Of a stretch of 64,000 bases of DNA, positions 1 through 9,396 are shown one piece after another; position 1 is the stretch's first letter, and each line of letters starts with the position of its first letter. Both the position numbers and the translations under genes were made by a program. The notes beneath the pieces are model-generated. The model did not search any database and had not been told where the DNA came from. It saw only the letters and a program-made list of their open reading frames with translations. Location of the stretch: the NCBI GenBank assembly GCA_043807765.1, contig JAZDFQ010000045.1:124001-188000 (forward strand), written 5' to 3'. Source of the DNA: Stygiobacter sp043807765 (GTDB lineage: Bacteria; Bacteroidota; Ignavibacteria; Ignavibacteriales; Melioribacteraceae).

Positions 1-1
1 T

Positions 2-1222
2 CCGGCGTCAAATCAAAAACTGCTAACTACGTCTGCTGCGTTAGTTTTTCTGGGAACCGATTACAAATTTTCAACTTTCCTCTATCACACCGGAGAAATT
101 ATAGACTCTGCTTGCAATGGCGATGTTTACTATGTCGGCGGATTTGATCCGGAATTTTCATCAACAAACTTGGATTCACTTACTCGAGAATTGAAAAAGT
201 TTGGCATCAAACAGATTAACGGAAATCTTTACGCGGATGTTTCTTCTATGGATTCACTCTTCTGGGGTGAGGGCTGGATGTGGAATGATGATCCGGCTAC
301 TTACATTCCCTATTTATCTCCTCTAACAATTAATAAGAATACTGTAAAAGTTTATTTCGAACCAGGACAAATTGGAAATCCCGCACAAATAAAACTTTTT
401 CCTCAAACAAGTTTCTTCACAATTGAAAACGGCTCGACAACAATAGATTCCGGCAAAGCCAATTTTATAATTGACCGCGATTGGTTAAGAAGAAGAAATA
501 CAATTTTTGTTGGCGGCACAATTCAAAAATCTGCCAAGCAAGATTCTGCGGAATTTAATGTATTCGATCCGGCCTTTTATTTTTTAACCCTTGCAAAAGA
601 AAGTTTAGAGAGAAACGGGATTTCTCTTGTTGGCACGATTGATACATTAACACTTCCACAAAATGCCAAAAAAATTTTTGCGTTTGAAAGAAACATCAAG
701 CCGGTTGTCACATATACAAACAAAGTTAGCGACAACCTCAACGCCGAACTTATTCTTCGCGCTCTTTCAAGAAACGCTTCGCTTAGCAAAGCTTCATTAC
801 AAAACGGCAAGAAATTAATTGACAGCTTAATAACTCTCAGCGGTGCTAATCCAAAAGGTTACAGAGTAACTGATGGTTCCGGTTTATCATACTATAATCT
901 AACAACGGCTGAATTGCTCTCTAAAGTACTAGTTTACATGTATGGACAAGACAAAGTTACTTTCGATGCTTTCTTTTCTTCACTTCCAATCGGAGGCGTA
1001 GATGGAACATTATCAAACCGATATAAAAATTCGCAAGCCAAGGGAAATGTATTTGCTAAAACCGGAACAATAAGCGGTGTTGCATCTTTATCCGGCTACA
1101 TAAAAACTAAAAAAGAAAACTGGCTCGCATTTTCAGTTTTAATTCAAAACTATATCGGCAGTGCTTCTGAAGCCAGAAAAATTCAAGACAAACTTTGCGA
1201 AATATTATTTGAAGAATTATGA
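2..1222 (+). CDS. dacB: D-alanyl-D-alanine carboxypeptidase/endopeptidase, PBP4 (S13) type, 5' end outside window
   Basis: Penicillin-binding protein of the S13 family that trims or cuts peptidoglycan cross-links in the periplasm. The frame is open from base 2, so the N-terminus lies before the window. The SxxK motif (SNQK, catalytic serine at bases 8-10) is near the left edge, the SDN motif follows at about 727-735 (SDNLNAELI), and the KTGT motif at about 1056. These three motifs in order define the active site, and the long insertion between SxxK and SxN is typical of PBP4. A TTG at 170 would give a 350-residue product but would lose the catalytic serine, so it is not the start. The stop overlaps prmA by four bases (ATGA), suggesting co-translation. 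Confidence 0.92.
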   Translation, partial: PASNQKLLTTSAALVFLGTDYKFSTFLYHTGEIIDSACNGDVYYVGGFDPEFSSTNLDSLTRELKKFGIKQINGNLYADVSSMDSLFWGEGWMWNDDPATYIPYLSPLTINKNTVKVYFEPGQIGNPAQIKLFPQTSFFTIENGSTTIDSGKANFIIDRDWLRRRNTIFVGGTIQKSAKQDSAEFNVFDPAFYFLTLAKESLERNGISLVGTIDTLTLPQNAKKIFAFERNIKPVVTYTNKVSDNLNAELILRALSRNASLSKASLQNGKKLIDSLITLSGANPKGYRVTDGSGLSYYNLTTAELLSKVLVYMYGQDKVTFDAFFSSLPIGGVDGTLSNRYKNSQAKGNVFAKTGTISGVASLSGYIKTKKENWLAFSVLIQNYIGSASEARKIQDKLCEILFEEL

Positions 1223-2067
1223 AAACTTACAAAGAAATTAAAGTTACAACCGTACCATTTGATGTGGAAACAGTAAGCGGAATGCTATGGCAGCTTGATC
1301 TAGACGGCATTAATGAGTTTGATGACTATCTAACAGTTTTCATCAGTGAGACGAAAGAGACAACTCGCGAAGATGTTGAAGAAATTCTACAACATCTTGT
1401 TAATGAAAAACTAATAGAGTCTTTTAATACGGAAGAACAGACCTTAGAAGAGAAGAATTGGAATGAAGAGTATGAAAAGAATGTACGCGTTGTTGAAGTG
1501 ACTGATAAAATTGTTATCAAGCCTTCATTTAAGGAATACTCTCCGAAACCGGATCAGTTAATCATTACAATTGATCCCAAAATGTCTTTTGGAACCGGAG
1601 AACATGCAACTACAAAACTTGTTTTGCAGCATCTGGAGAGAAATGTAGCCGGTGGAGAAAAAGTTTTAGATATTGGTTCCGGCACCGGAGTCTTGGGTAT
1701 TGCATCTGTATTGCTTGGCGCAAAGAACGCGCTTTGTATAGATAACGACGAATGGTGTTTGATGAATGGTGTGGAAAACGTAAAAGCAAACAATTTAGAG
1801 AGTAGAATTGAAGTTCGCCAATGCGAATTGAAAGATGTATCAGAAAGCAAGTTCGATTTAATAGTTGCAAATATTAACAAGCATATTTTAATAGACTTAG
1901 TCGATCTCATCAGTATAAAAATGAAAAAGACCGGAACGTTAATACTTTCCGGTCTTTTAGATATAGATGAAACTGATATTATCGGCTTATATAATTCAAA
2001 GGGATTTAAGCTTTCAGATCAATCCGGTTTAGATGAGTGGATCGCTCTGGTTTTCAAATCCAAATGA
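1219..2067 (+). CDS. prmA: Ribosomal protein L11 methyltransferase
   Basis: S-adenosylmethionine-dependent methyltransferase that trimethylates ribosomal protein L11 in the cytoplasm. At 282 residues it has normal family length. The N-terminal part is the substrate-binding domain. The Rossmann methyltransferase domain shows the SAM motif VLDIGSGTGVLG near residue 148, an acidic post-motif CIDND, and the PrmA motif VANI near residue 215. The segment DPKMSFGTGEHATT just before motif I is a PrmA hallmark. The ATG overlaps the stop of the carboxypeptidase. Its stop lies directly against the stop of the convergent MarR gene with no room for a hairpin. Confidence 0.93.
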   Translation: MKTYKEIKVTTVPFDVETVSGMLWQLDLDGINEFDDYLTVFISETKETTREDVEEILQHLVNEKLIESFNTEEQTLEEKNWNEEYEKNVRVVEVTDKIVIKPSFKEYSPKPDQLIITIDPKMSFGTGEHATTKLVLQHLERNVAGGEKVLDIGSGTGVLGIASVLLGAKNALCIDNDEWCLMNGVENVKANNLESRIEVRQCELKDVSESKFDLIVANINKHILIDLVDLISIKMKKTGTLILSGLLDIDETDIIGLYNSKGFKLSDQSGLDEWIALVFKSK

Positions 2068-2490
2068 TTATTGATGAAGCTTGTTCAGCATACGAGTTAG
2101 TTCTTTTTGTTCGTGGTCACTTAAAGAACTTATTACTGATGCCATGCTTTCTGCGTAAGCCGGTAATATTGACTCAATTTTAGCTCTCCCCTGAGTGGTA
2201 AGATCAGCATGAATAACACGCCTATCTTCCTTAGAAGGAATTCTTTTAACAAATCCCTCCTTCTCAAGATTATCCACAACACATGTAATATTAGCACCGG
2301 TAACCATCATTTCTTCGCTGATTTTTTTCAGCGGAACGGGGCCCAGCTTGTGTAAAATCTCCAACACTCCAAATTGAGGTGTTGTTAATTTTTGCTCAAA
2401 CATCTGTTTGGACTGTACTTTACGGACTTTATCGTAAGCTTTTGAAAGCTTCTCCCATAAGTCCAAGGCTGCTTGTTTTTTGTCTGCCAT
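2068..2490 (-). CDS. MarR-family transcriptional regulator
   Basis: Winged-helix DNA-binding protein of 140 residues, usual MarR length. The recognition region and wing are visible as a helix-turn-helix (PLKKISEEMMVTGANIT) followed by NLEKEGFVKRIPSKEDRR, the conserved beta-wing with the DRR motif. A good ribosome site (AAAGGTG, about 7 bases upstream) supports the start. The gene is divergent from the menaquinone operon and shares a 207-base AT-rich spacer with it. It may therefore regulate itself and possibly menF; that is inference from position. The ligand cannot be read from the sequence. Confidence 0.9.
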   Translation of the reverse strand: MADKKQAALDLWEKLSKAYDKVRKVQSKQMFEQKLTTPQFGVLEILHKLGPVPLKKISEEMMVTGANITCVVDNLEKEGFVKRIPSKEDRRVIHADLTTQGRAKIESILPAYAESMASVISSLSDHEQKELTRMLNKLHQ

Positions 2491-2514
2491 TCAACGCACC
2501 TTTCTTTTGTTTTT

Positions 2515-2532
2515 GTTACGCCTAACCGTAAC
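2515..2532. promoter_or_regulatory. Putative MarR operator (inverted repeat)
   Basis: GTTACG and CGTAAC face each other across six bases, 25 bases upstream of the marR start. MarR proteins usually bind an 16-20 bp palindrome near their own promoter, so this is a candidate autoregulatory site. The arms are only six bases long. Confidence 0.35.
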
Positions 2533-2697
2533 GCTTTTACAACCTCGGATATAAAATATACTATTTGGTTATAAAAAAAAAGTTAATATTCTTTACATAT
2601 TGATTATCGAAAACTATTCGATTTAGTTAATATCCGTTCATTTTGAAATTTTTCTTGTCTAATTCGTATTATATTTACAATAAAAACGAAGAATTGT

Positions 2698-4062
2698 TTG
2701 AGCACATTTTTAGAAGAAATTAGTTTATTTATTAAACAACAGCAGAATGCGGATAGTTCTCTAATCCGCTTCGCCCATAAACTTGAGACTGTTAATCTTG
2801 AAACGCTGTTTGAGACGTTAAAGTCTTCAAATACTCCCTTGTTTTATTATTCTAAGCCAATTGAAGATAAGTCTTTTCTAGGCATTGGAAGGCTTGAAAC
2901 TTCTGATTCCGAACAGTTCATTAATTCGATCTCGAAAAACAATTCAAATCCTAACAACTCAATAGCGTCAGTCAATTTTGATTCAGATTTGTTTAATAGC
3001 CTTCCCCTTGTCTTAGGAAGCGAAAAATTTCCTCTCGAGGAAAGTGAAAATCTTTGGAATGATTTTGAAGACTCAAACTGGTTCATCCCGAAAATACTAG
3101 TAACAGTTAACAACGTAAATGCTTATTTGATTTTCCAGTTCTTTGGTGATAATCCGGAATTGTCACTACTCGAATTAGTGCTGGAAAAAATATCAAATGC
3201 TGAAAGAGTTGCTATTCAGCATTCTATAATGTATAAGATTATTTCTTCGACCGATATAAGTGAATGGAGGGCAGCCATTGAGAAAGCACTACTCGAGATT
3301 TCTCACCAGAACATTCAAAAGATTGTTCTTGCAAGAAGAATTCAACTTGCTATTAATGGCAATTTCAACTTTTCGAAAGCACTTTCGGCATTAAAGGGGA
3401 AATATCCCGAATGCATTACTTTCGCCTATAAAGAAAAAAACTCGATATTCTTTGGCGCTACTCCGGAAAGACTATTCTCAATCAAGAAAAATAATATTGA
3501 AACCGAAGCGCTTGCCGGTTCTATAGCCCGAGGAATTACTCCAGACGAGGATTTTGAGAAGCAAATTCTACTTCTGAATAATAAAAAAGATATCAATGAG
3601 CATAACAATGTTCTTAGCTTTATTCTAACAAATCTTAAAGATTACTGTGAAGCAATATATTACGACACACAGCCGCAAGTCAAAAAATTAAGCAACATTC
3701 AACATCTTCAAACTGAAATCAGATCAACACTTAAAAGTGGAATTGATGTTTTAGAACTTCAAAAAAAGCTGCATCCAACACCGGCGGTTTGTGGTTTGCC
3801 TCAGAAAAAAGCTTTGGAATTGATAAAAGAATTAGAATATTTTGATAGAGGATTGTATGCTGGTGTGATTGGATGGTTTAACGAGAGAAGTGAGAGTGAA
3901 TTTTCAGTAGGTATTAGAAGTGCTTTATTAAAAAACAATATACTCACAGCTTTTGCCGGTTGCGGAATTGTTGACGGCTCGAATCCGGCATTAGAGTTTC
4001 AAGAAACAGAATTAAAATTCAAACCAATATTGTCATTACTCGAAAATGAAATTACAAATTAA
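2698..4062 (+). CDS. menF: Isochorismate synthase
   Basis: Converts chorismate to isochorismate, the first committed step of menaquinone synthesis. It belongs to the chorismate-binding family and has 454 residues. The family core lies in the C-terminal half: LARRIQL, PERLFSI, ALAGSIARG near residue 271, HLQTEIRS, PTPAVCGLP and FAGCGIVDGS near residue 421. The start is a TTG (MSTFLEE) with only a weak GAAGA upstream; no better in-frame ATG precedes the conserved region. It is the first gene of the men operon and overlaps menD by 17 bases. Context rules out a salicylate or siderophore role as the simplest reading. Confidence 0.93.
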   Translation: MSTFLEEISLFIKQQQNADSSLIRFAHKLETVNLETLFETLKSSNTPLFYYSKPIEDKSFLGIGRLETSDSEQFINSISKNNSNPNNSIASVNFDSDLFNSLPLVLGSEKFPLEESENLWNDFEDSNWFIPKILVTVNNVNAYLIFQFFGDNPELSLLELVLEKISNAERVAIQHSIMYKIISSTDISEWRAAIEKALLEISHQNIQKIVLARRIQLAINGNFNFSKALSALKGKYPECITFAYKEKNSIFFGATPERLFSIKKNNIETEALAGSIARGITPDEDFEKQILLLNNKKDINEHNNVLSFILTNLKDYCEAIYYDTQPQVKKLSNIQHLQTEIRSTLKSGIDVLELQKKLHPTPAVCGLPQKKALELIKELEYFDRGLYAGVIGWFNERSESEFSVGIRSALLKNNILTAFAGCGIVDGSNPALEFQETELKFKPILSLLENEITN

Positions 4063-5824
4063 CCGAAATATTGTCTGGAGCGATGTATTTACAAATCGTT
4101 TAGCAGAGCTTGGCGTTAAGCACGTTTGTATCTCTCCCGGCTCAAGAAGTACACCGCTTACTTTAGCCTTTTCATCAAATAAACTTTTCACAATTTATCC
4201 GATAGTTGATGAACGGAGTTCCGCATTTTTTGCTTTAGGGTTAGCTAAGAAAACCAAGTCTCCGGTTGCAATACTTACAACTTCCGGAACTGCTGTTGCT
4301 GAATTATATCCCGCAATAATTGAAGCGTTCTACCAAAGAATACCTTTAATAATTTGTACTGCGGATAGACCAAGAAAATTACGCGGCACCGGCGCCAACC
4401 AAACTATTAATCAGTATAACATATACAAAAACCATATTCGTTGGTTTAAAGACATTGGCTTACCCGATTTAGAAAGTTTGGCAGCTGTAAGAGAATTTGC
4501 TGAAGATGCTGTACGAGTTTCTTTTTTTGAAGATAGAGGTCCAGTTCATTTGAATTTCCAATTCGAGAAACCTTTTGAGCCAAAATCGCATACAGATACT
4601 GTAGATGTAAAATTACTTGAAAAAATTTACGCTCACTCGGCATTCGAATTGAAAGAGCCGGCAACAAAGAAAATTGATTTTTCAAAACTGGCAAAAAAGT
4701 TCTACGGCAAAAGAGGCTTGATATTAGTAGGCTACAATAACTTTGGGGTTGATTTTCCAAAGCAAGTAATGCGTTTTGCGGAAAAATTTGGCTTTCCTAT
4801 TTACGCTGATGGATCCTCTTCGCTTCGGTTTGGCACACACAAGAAAGATAATCTGATTGAAAACTTTACAGCATTTGTTAGAGGGAAAGATTTCCAGCAA
4901 AACTTCGATCCGGAAATCATTATTCAATTTGGAAGCGCGCCAACAGCAAATGTTCTCTTAGAATTTTTCAAGAACTCAAAAGCGGAAAAATTTTTGTGCA
5001 ACGAGTATGGTGATTTGAACGATCCGTCTATTACCGCAAAAACTATTTATAAAATGAATCCCGAAAACTTTTGCGAAGCCATTACAACCGCAGTTTCTTC
5101 ACAACAAAATATTTCATCACAATGGCTGGATGACTGGCGCGCAATGAATTTAATTGCCGGTACACTCAAGAACAGCCTGGTGGATGAATTTTCATTTCCG
5201 TTCGAGGGAAGGATTCCGGCTGAAGTAATAACAGAATTACCGGATAAAGCGAATCTCTTTATTTCCAATTCCTTGCCAATACGCGATACAGATTTTTTTG
5301 CATCGCCGCTTAATAAACGTTTAGCTATTTTTACAAACAGAGGCGCAAGCGGAATCGATGGAATCAACTCAACCGCTTTAGGAATTGCAAAAGTTTCGAA
5401 AGAACCCACATATCTAATTGTTGGCGACCTTGCCTTTTTCCACGATATGAATGGTTTGCACAACTCTCTGAAGTTCAATATTCCTATTACTATAATTTTA
5501 GTTAATAATAGCGGCGGCGGAATTTTTGAATCGCTTCCGATTTCCGATTACCGCGATGTAATGAAGAATAATTTTTTGACACCACTTTCCATCGGCTTCA
5601 AAAAATTTGTAGAGGCTTATTCCGGTAAGTTTGTAAGTATTAAAAACTGGAATCATTTACGCAAGGAACTTAAATTATTATCGGTAAGTAGAAAGATTAC
5701 CGTTCTCGAAGTGAAAACCGACGCTAGAAAATCTAAACTACTAAGACAAAAGTATTGGAGCGCGGTTGCGAAACAAATAGATTTATACATAAATGAAATT
5801 AAAGCTAAACGGAATTCAGTTTAA
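4046..5824 (+). CDS. menD: 2-succinyl-5-enolpyruvyl-6-hydroxy-3-cyclohexene-1-carboxylate synthase
   Basis: ThDP-dependent enzyme joining isochorismate and 2-oxoglutarate to SEPHCHC, the second menaquinone step. At 592 residues it has usual family length. The N-terminal pyrimidine domain has SPGSRSTPLTLAF and the catalytic glutamate in VDERSSAFFALG near residue 55. DRPRKLRGTGANQTINQ is a MenD signature. The C-terminal pyrophosphate domain has the GDLAFFHDMNGL ... NNSGGGIFE motif from about residue 459, which binds Mg and ThDP. Start overlaps menF by 17 bases and the end overlaps menH by 32 bases, so the three are translationally linked. Confidence 0.96.
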   Translation: MKLQINRNIVWSDVFTNRLAELGVKHVCISPGSRSTPLTLAFSSNKLFTIYPIVDERSSAFFALGLAKKTKSPVAILTTSGTAVAELYPAIIEAFYQRIPLIICTADRPRKLRGTGANQTINQYNIYKNHIRWFKDIGLPDLESLAAVREFAEDAVRVSFFEDRGPVHLNFQFEKPFEPKSHTDTVDVKLLEKIYAHSAFELKEPATKKIDFSKLAKKFYGKRGLILVGYNNFGVDFPKQVMRFAEKFGFPIYADGSSSLRFGTHKKDNLIENFTAFVRGKDFQQNFDPEIIIQFGSAPTANVLLEFFKNSKAEKFLCNEYGDLNDPSITAKTIYKMNPENFCEAITTAVSSQQNISSQWLDDWRAMNLIAGTLKNSLVDEFSFPFEGRIPAEVITELPDKANLFISNSLPIRDTDFFASPLNKRLAIFTNRGASGIDGINSTALGIAKVSKEPTYLIVGDLAFFHDMNGLHNSLKFNIPITIILVNNSGGGIFESLPISDYRDVMKNNFLTPLSIGFKKFVEAYSGKFVSIKNWNHLRKELKLLSVSRKITVLEVKTDARKSKLLRQKYWSAVAKQIDLYINEIKAKRNSV

Positions 5825-6641
5825 CATTCTCTTTGATGAGTCAATGCACCATAGAGATAGGATTCCCATGCTGTTTTTACATGGTTTTACCGGCTGTGCC
5901 TACGATTGGAATTTCGTTTTAACAAAGCTACCCCCCAACTACTTCCCTTTTGCTATCGATTTAATCGGTCATGGCGAAACCGATTCACCCGAAGATGAAA
6001 ATGAATATACTTGCACTGCTATAGTCCGTCACATCAGTTCTATACTTGATCATTTTGGATTTGAGAGAATTGTTATAGCCGGTTATTCAATGGGAGGAAG
6101 AGCCGCTCTTTCTTACTCACTTAAAAATCCTCAAAGAATTATTGCCGGAATTTTTGAAAGCGCAACTGCCGGGATTGAAGATATTGAAGCAAAGAAAGAC
6201 CGCGTAGAACATGATTTTCTTCTCGCAGATAAAATTAGAAGCGAAGGCGTAGATTCATTTCTTGAATTTTGGTTCAGCTCGCCTCTGTTCAATTCGCTGC
6301 AAACAATGAATGATTTTGACGAGTTGAAATATATTAGGGCGCAAAACAATAGTGTTACCGGTTTAGCCAATTCTCTCTCAGCTTTTTCAACAGGATTAAT
6401 GAACAGCTACTGGAATGATCTACACAGAATTAATTTTCCGGTTTTGTTAATCAGCGGGGAGTCCGATGAAAAATTTACTTCGATAAATCAGAGAATGCTT
6501 CCAAAGTTTAAGCAAGCAAAACACAAAATCATTCCCAAGGCCGGGCATAATACTCACTTAGAAAAGCCGGAGCTTTTTACTAATTTAGTCTTGGAATTTT
6601 TGAACAAGATTGAAGGAAGTAATGAGCTTCAAATGGATTAA
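5793..6641 (+). CDS. menH: Alpha/beta hydrolase, SHCHC synthase
   Basis: Likely eliminates pyruvate from SEPHCHC to give SHCHC, the third menaquinone step. It has 282 residues and an alpha/beta hydrolase fold. The oxyanion motif LHGFTG sits near residue 30, the nucleophile elbow GYSMGGRAAL has its serine near residue 98, an aspartate is in SGESDEKF, and the histidine lies in AGHNTHLEKPELF near residue 251. It lies between menD and menB with overlaps on both sides, which is the main reason to call MenH over a generic hydrolase. The ATG lies inside the menD end, 32 bases before the menD stop. Confidence 0.85.
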   Translation: MKLKLNGIQFNILFDESMHHRDRIPMLFLHGFTGCAYDWNFVLTKLPPNYFPFAIDLIGHGETDSPEDENEYTCTAIVRHISSILDHFGFERIVIAGYSMGGRAALSYSLKNPQRIIAGIFESATAGIEDIEAKKDRVEHDFLLADKIRSEGVDSFLEFWFSSPLFNSLQTMNDFDELKYIRAQNNSVTGLANSLSAFSTGLMNSYWNDLHRINFPVLLISGESDEKFTSINQRMLPKFKQAKHKIIPKAGHNTHLEKPELFTNLVLEFLNKIEGSNELQMD

Positions 6642-7455
6642 AACCAAAGAATATCAGGATATAGTTTATGAGAAGATGGATGGAATCGCCAAGATAACCA
6701 TCAATCGTCCCGAAAAACGAAACGCTTTTCGCCCAGAAACCACAAAAGAATTATTTGATGCATTTACAGATGCTCGAGAAGATTCCGAAGTTGGAGTAAT
6801 TCTTTTAACCGGGGCCGGTCCGTCAAAAGATGGGAAATATGCGTTCTGCTCCGGCGGCGATCAATCTATCCGCGGCAACAAGGGTTATGTAGGAAAAGAT
6901 GGCGTTCCCCGTTTAAACATTCTCGATGTGCAAAAACAGATTAGAAGTATTCCCAAACCGGTTATAGCTTTAGTTGCCGGTTACGCAATTGGCGGCGGAC
7001 ATGTTCTCCATGTTGTTTGCGATTTATCAATTGCAGCAGACAATGCGGTCTTTGGTCAGACGGGACCGAAAGTAGGAAGCTTTGATGGAGGTTTTGGCGC
7101 TAGCTTCCTTGCAAGAGTTGTTGGACAAAAGAAAGCCCGCGAAATTTGGTTTCTGTGCCGTCAATACAATGCCGAAGAAGCAATGCAAATGGGATTAGTG
7201 AACAAAGTTGTTCCGGTTGATCAACTTGAAGCCGAAGGAGTTATGTGGGCGAAGGAAATTTTAGAGATGAGTCCCCTTTCAATCCGTTTGCTTAAATCTG
7301 CTTTCAACGCTGAACTTGATGGACAGGCTGGAATTCAAGAACTTGCCGGTAACGCAACTTTGCTTTATTACATGAGCGAAGAAGCGCAAGAAGGTAGAAA
7401 TGCGTATAACGAAAAACGTAAACCCGATTTCAAAAAATTTCCAAGAGTTCCTTAG
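6622..7455 (+). CDS. menB: 1,4-dihydroxy-2-naphthoyl-CoA synthase
   Basis: Crotonase-fold enzyme closing the second ring of the naphthoquinone from o-succinylbenzoyl-CoA. I chose the ATG at 6622 (277 residues) because AAGGAAG lies just upstream; a TTG at 6610 would add four residues. Conserved parts are the oxyanion-hole segment FCSGGDQSIRG near residue 75, GYAIGGGHVLH, the MenB signature TGPKVGSFDGGFGAS and the C-terminal KRKPDFKKFPRVP. The start overlaps the end of menH by 20 bases, and menA begins two bases after the stop. Confidence 0.95.
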   Translation: MSFKWIKTKEYQDIVYEKMDGIAKITINRPEKRNAFRPETTKELFDAFTDAREDSEVGVILLTGAGPSKDGKYAFCSGGDQSIRGNKGYVGKDGVPRLNILDVQKQIRSIPKPVIALVAGYAIGGGHVLHVVCDLSIAADNAVFGQTGPKVGSFDGGFGASFLARVVGQKKAREIWFLCRQYNAEEAMQMGLVNKVVPVDQLEAEGVMWAKEILEMSPLSIRLLKSAFNAELDGQAGIQELAGNATLLYYMSEEAQEGRNAYNEKRKPDFKKFPRVP

Positions 7456-7457
7456 TT

Positions 7458-8357
7458 ATGGTTCAAGATCAAGCAAATACAATTACAAAATTCGATGCGT
7501 GGGTTTTAGCTGTAAGACTAAGAACTTTACCCGCAGCTCTTGTTCCGGTTTTAGTCGGTAGTTCAATTGCTGTTCACGATGATAAGTTTAAACCGCTTGC
7601 CGCTATTGTTGCACTTATCTGCGCAATCTTAATTCAGATAGGGACAAACTTTGTAAATGATCTTTATGATTTTCTTCATGGAACAGATAAGAAAGATCGT
7701 ATTGGACCAAAGCGTGTTATAACATCCGGATTAATTTCTATTCCAGAAATGAAATGGGGAATTATTTTAGTATTTGGATTGAGCTTTGCGCTTGGAATGT
7801 ATCTTGTCCACCTAGCCGGATGGGAAATACTTTTACTTGGAGTAATATCTATACTTGCCGGCATTGCATATACTGCCGGGCCATTTCCCCTTGCGTATAA
7901 TGGTCTTGGCGATATCGCTTCATTTTTATTCTTTGGATTAATCGGCACCGTCGGAACTTATTATGTACAAGCAAATGAGATTTCTACTTTTGCGTTCTGG
8001 TCATCAATTCCGGTTGGTGCGTTGATTACAAATATTTTAGTTGTAAATAATTACCGGGATCGCGATGAGGATCAATCAAACGGGAAAAACACACTTGCAG
8101 TTTTGCTCGGAGAAAACTTTACCAGATTGCAATATGTATTTTTTATGATTGTCTCTTACGCCATTTTATTTGTTGTTTTTTTCACATATAAAAACAGCTA
8201 TTGGGTTTTCCTTCCGTTGATTTCACTGCCGCTGTCAGTCAAACTTATTAAAATGATTTTTACTTTACGAGGGCGTGAATTAAACAAAACTCTCGAACTT
8301 ACTGCAAAACTTTCCGCGCTATATGGACTTCTCTTCGCTGCCGGAATTCTAATATGA
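7458..8357 (+). CDS. menA: 1,4-dihydroxy-2-naphthoate polyprenyltransferase
   Basis: UbiA-family integral membrane prenyltransferase that attaches the isoprenoid tail to DHNA. It has 299 residues and about eight hydrophobic helices. The first Asp-rich motif appears as NFVNDLYDFLHGTDKKDR near residue 63 and the second as NNYRDRDEDQSNGKNTLA near residue 195, which is the standard pair for binding the prenyl diphosphate through Mg. The opening WVLAVRLRTLPAALVPVLVG is typical of MenA. Its stop overlaps the menC start (ATGA). Confidence 0.95.
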   Translation: MVQDQANTITKFDAWVLAVRLRTLPAALVPVLVGSSIAVHDDKFKPLAAIVALICAILIQIGTNFVNDLYDFLHGTDKKDRIGPKRVITSGLISIPEMKWGIILVFGLSFALGMYLVHLAGWEILLLGVISILAGIAYTAGPFPLAYNGLGDIASFLFFGLIGTVGTYYVQANEISTFAFWSSIPVGALITNILVVNNYRDRDEDQSNGKNTLAVLLGENFTRLQYVFFMIVSYAILFVVFFTYKNSYWVFLPLISLPLSVKLIKMIFTLRGRELNKTLELTAKLSALYGLLFAAGILI

Positions 8358-9394
8358 TTATCATAGAAGCTAAATACTTCCCTTTTACTCTAAAGCTTAA
8401 AGCTCCATTCGCAAACGCATCAAATATTTTAACAGAAAAAAAAGGATTAATTCTACAGCTAAGTGATAAATATGGTAATATTAGCTACGGTGAATGTTCT
8501 CCTTTACCGGGCTTTAGTAACGAAACTCTGGAAGAAGCCGAATCTTCTTTAAAAGAAGTATTGATGTTTCTTAAGAAATCAGAATCAGTTAAAGACTATG
8601 AAATACCCAGTTATCTTTCTTCTGTTAAATTTGCTGCCGAGCAGGCATTAATTGATCTCGCTTTCAAGCAAAACTCCGGGTTGATTAAAAGCCTTCCAAT
8701 CTTTTCTGATTCGAAAATAAAAGTGAACGCTGTATTTGGCTTCGACTCAACGCAAAATATACTTAGCCAAATACAAAAAAAGATTGAACTTGGTTTTGAT
8801 ACTTTTAAGATAAAAGTGGGTCGAGACAATCCATATGATGATTTTGAGCTATTGGGAGCTATTAGAGATACATTTGGTTACGATATTATAATACGGCTTG
8901 ATGCAAACCAAAAATGGAGCTCCGATGAAGCGATTGAATATCTGGAGCATTTCAAAGATTATGCAATTGAATTTGTTGAAGAGCCATGCGAGTTTAGTTG
9001 CAGCACCTTTAGAACAATTGAAGAATCGCATATTCCTATTGCTCTTGATGAATCAATTAAATATTTGTTAGCAGACGAATCAACAGTTACCGGTTGTAAA
9101 GCTGATTTTCTGGTAGTTAAGCCCATGATTACGGGTGGAATTTTCTCAACTATACACTTAATTGAATCAGCTAAACAGATGGGAAAAAATGTAATTATTT
9201 CATCTTCCTTTGAAAGTGCAATTGGGAAAAGTGCGTTAGTAATGCTTGCCTCACTTACCAATCAATCAGTCGCCCACGGATTAGATTCTTCAGAACTATT
9301 CGAGAATGATTTGTGTGCCGATCCGTACAAGATTAAAAACGGGCAGATATTTTTTAACGCCTCCAAATTCCCACCAAAGTTTACTTTAGAATAG
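8354..9394 (+). CDS. menC: o-succinylbenzoate synthase
   Basis: Enolase-superfamily dehydratase converting SHCHC to o-succinylbenzoate. It has 346 residues. The catalytic lysine pair region FKIKVGR is near residue 151. Metal ligands are the aspartate in RLDANQ near 183, the glutamate in EEPCEFS near 210 and the aspartate in ALDESIK near 232, followed by the second lysine in VVKPMITGG. GECSPLPGFS near residue 50 is a MenC-like N-terminal capping motif. The gene order A-C-E is continuous with ATGA coupling to menA and two bases to menE. Confidence 0.92.
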   Translation: MIIIEAKYFPFTLKLKAPFANASNILTEKKGLILQLSDKYGNISYGECSPLPGFSNETLEEAESSLKEVLMFLKKSESVKDYEIPSYLSSVKFAAEQALIDLAFKQNSGLIKSLPIFSDSKIKVNAVFGFDSTQNILSQIQKKIELGFDTFKIKVGRDNPYDDFELLGAIRDTFGYDIIIRLDANQKWSSDEAIEYLEHFKDYAIEFVEEPCEFSCSTFRTIEESHIPIALDESIKYLLADESTVTGCKADFLVVKPMITGGIFSTIHLIESAKQMGKNVIISSSFESAIGKSALVMLASLTNQSVAHGLDSSELFENDLCADPYKIKNGQIFFNASKFPPKFTLE

Positions 9395-9396
9395 TA

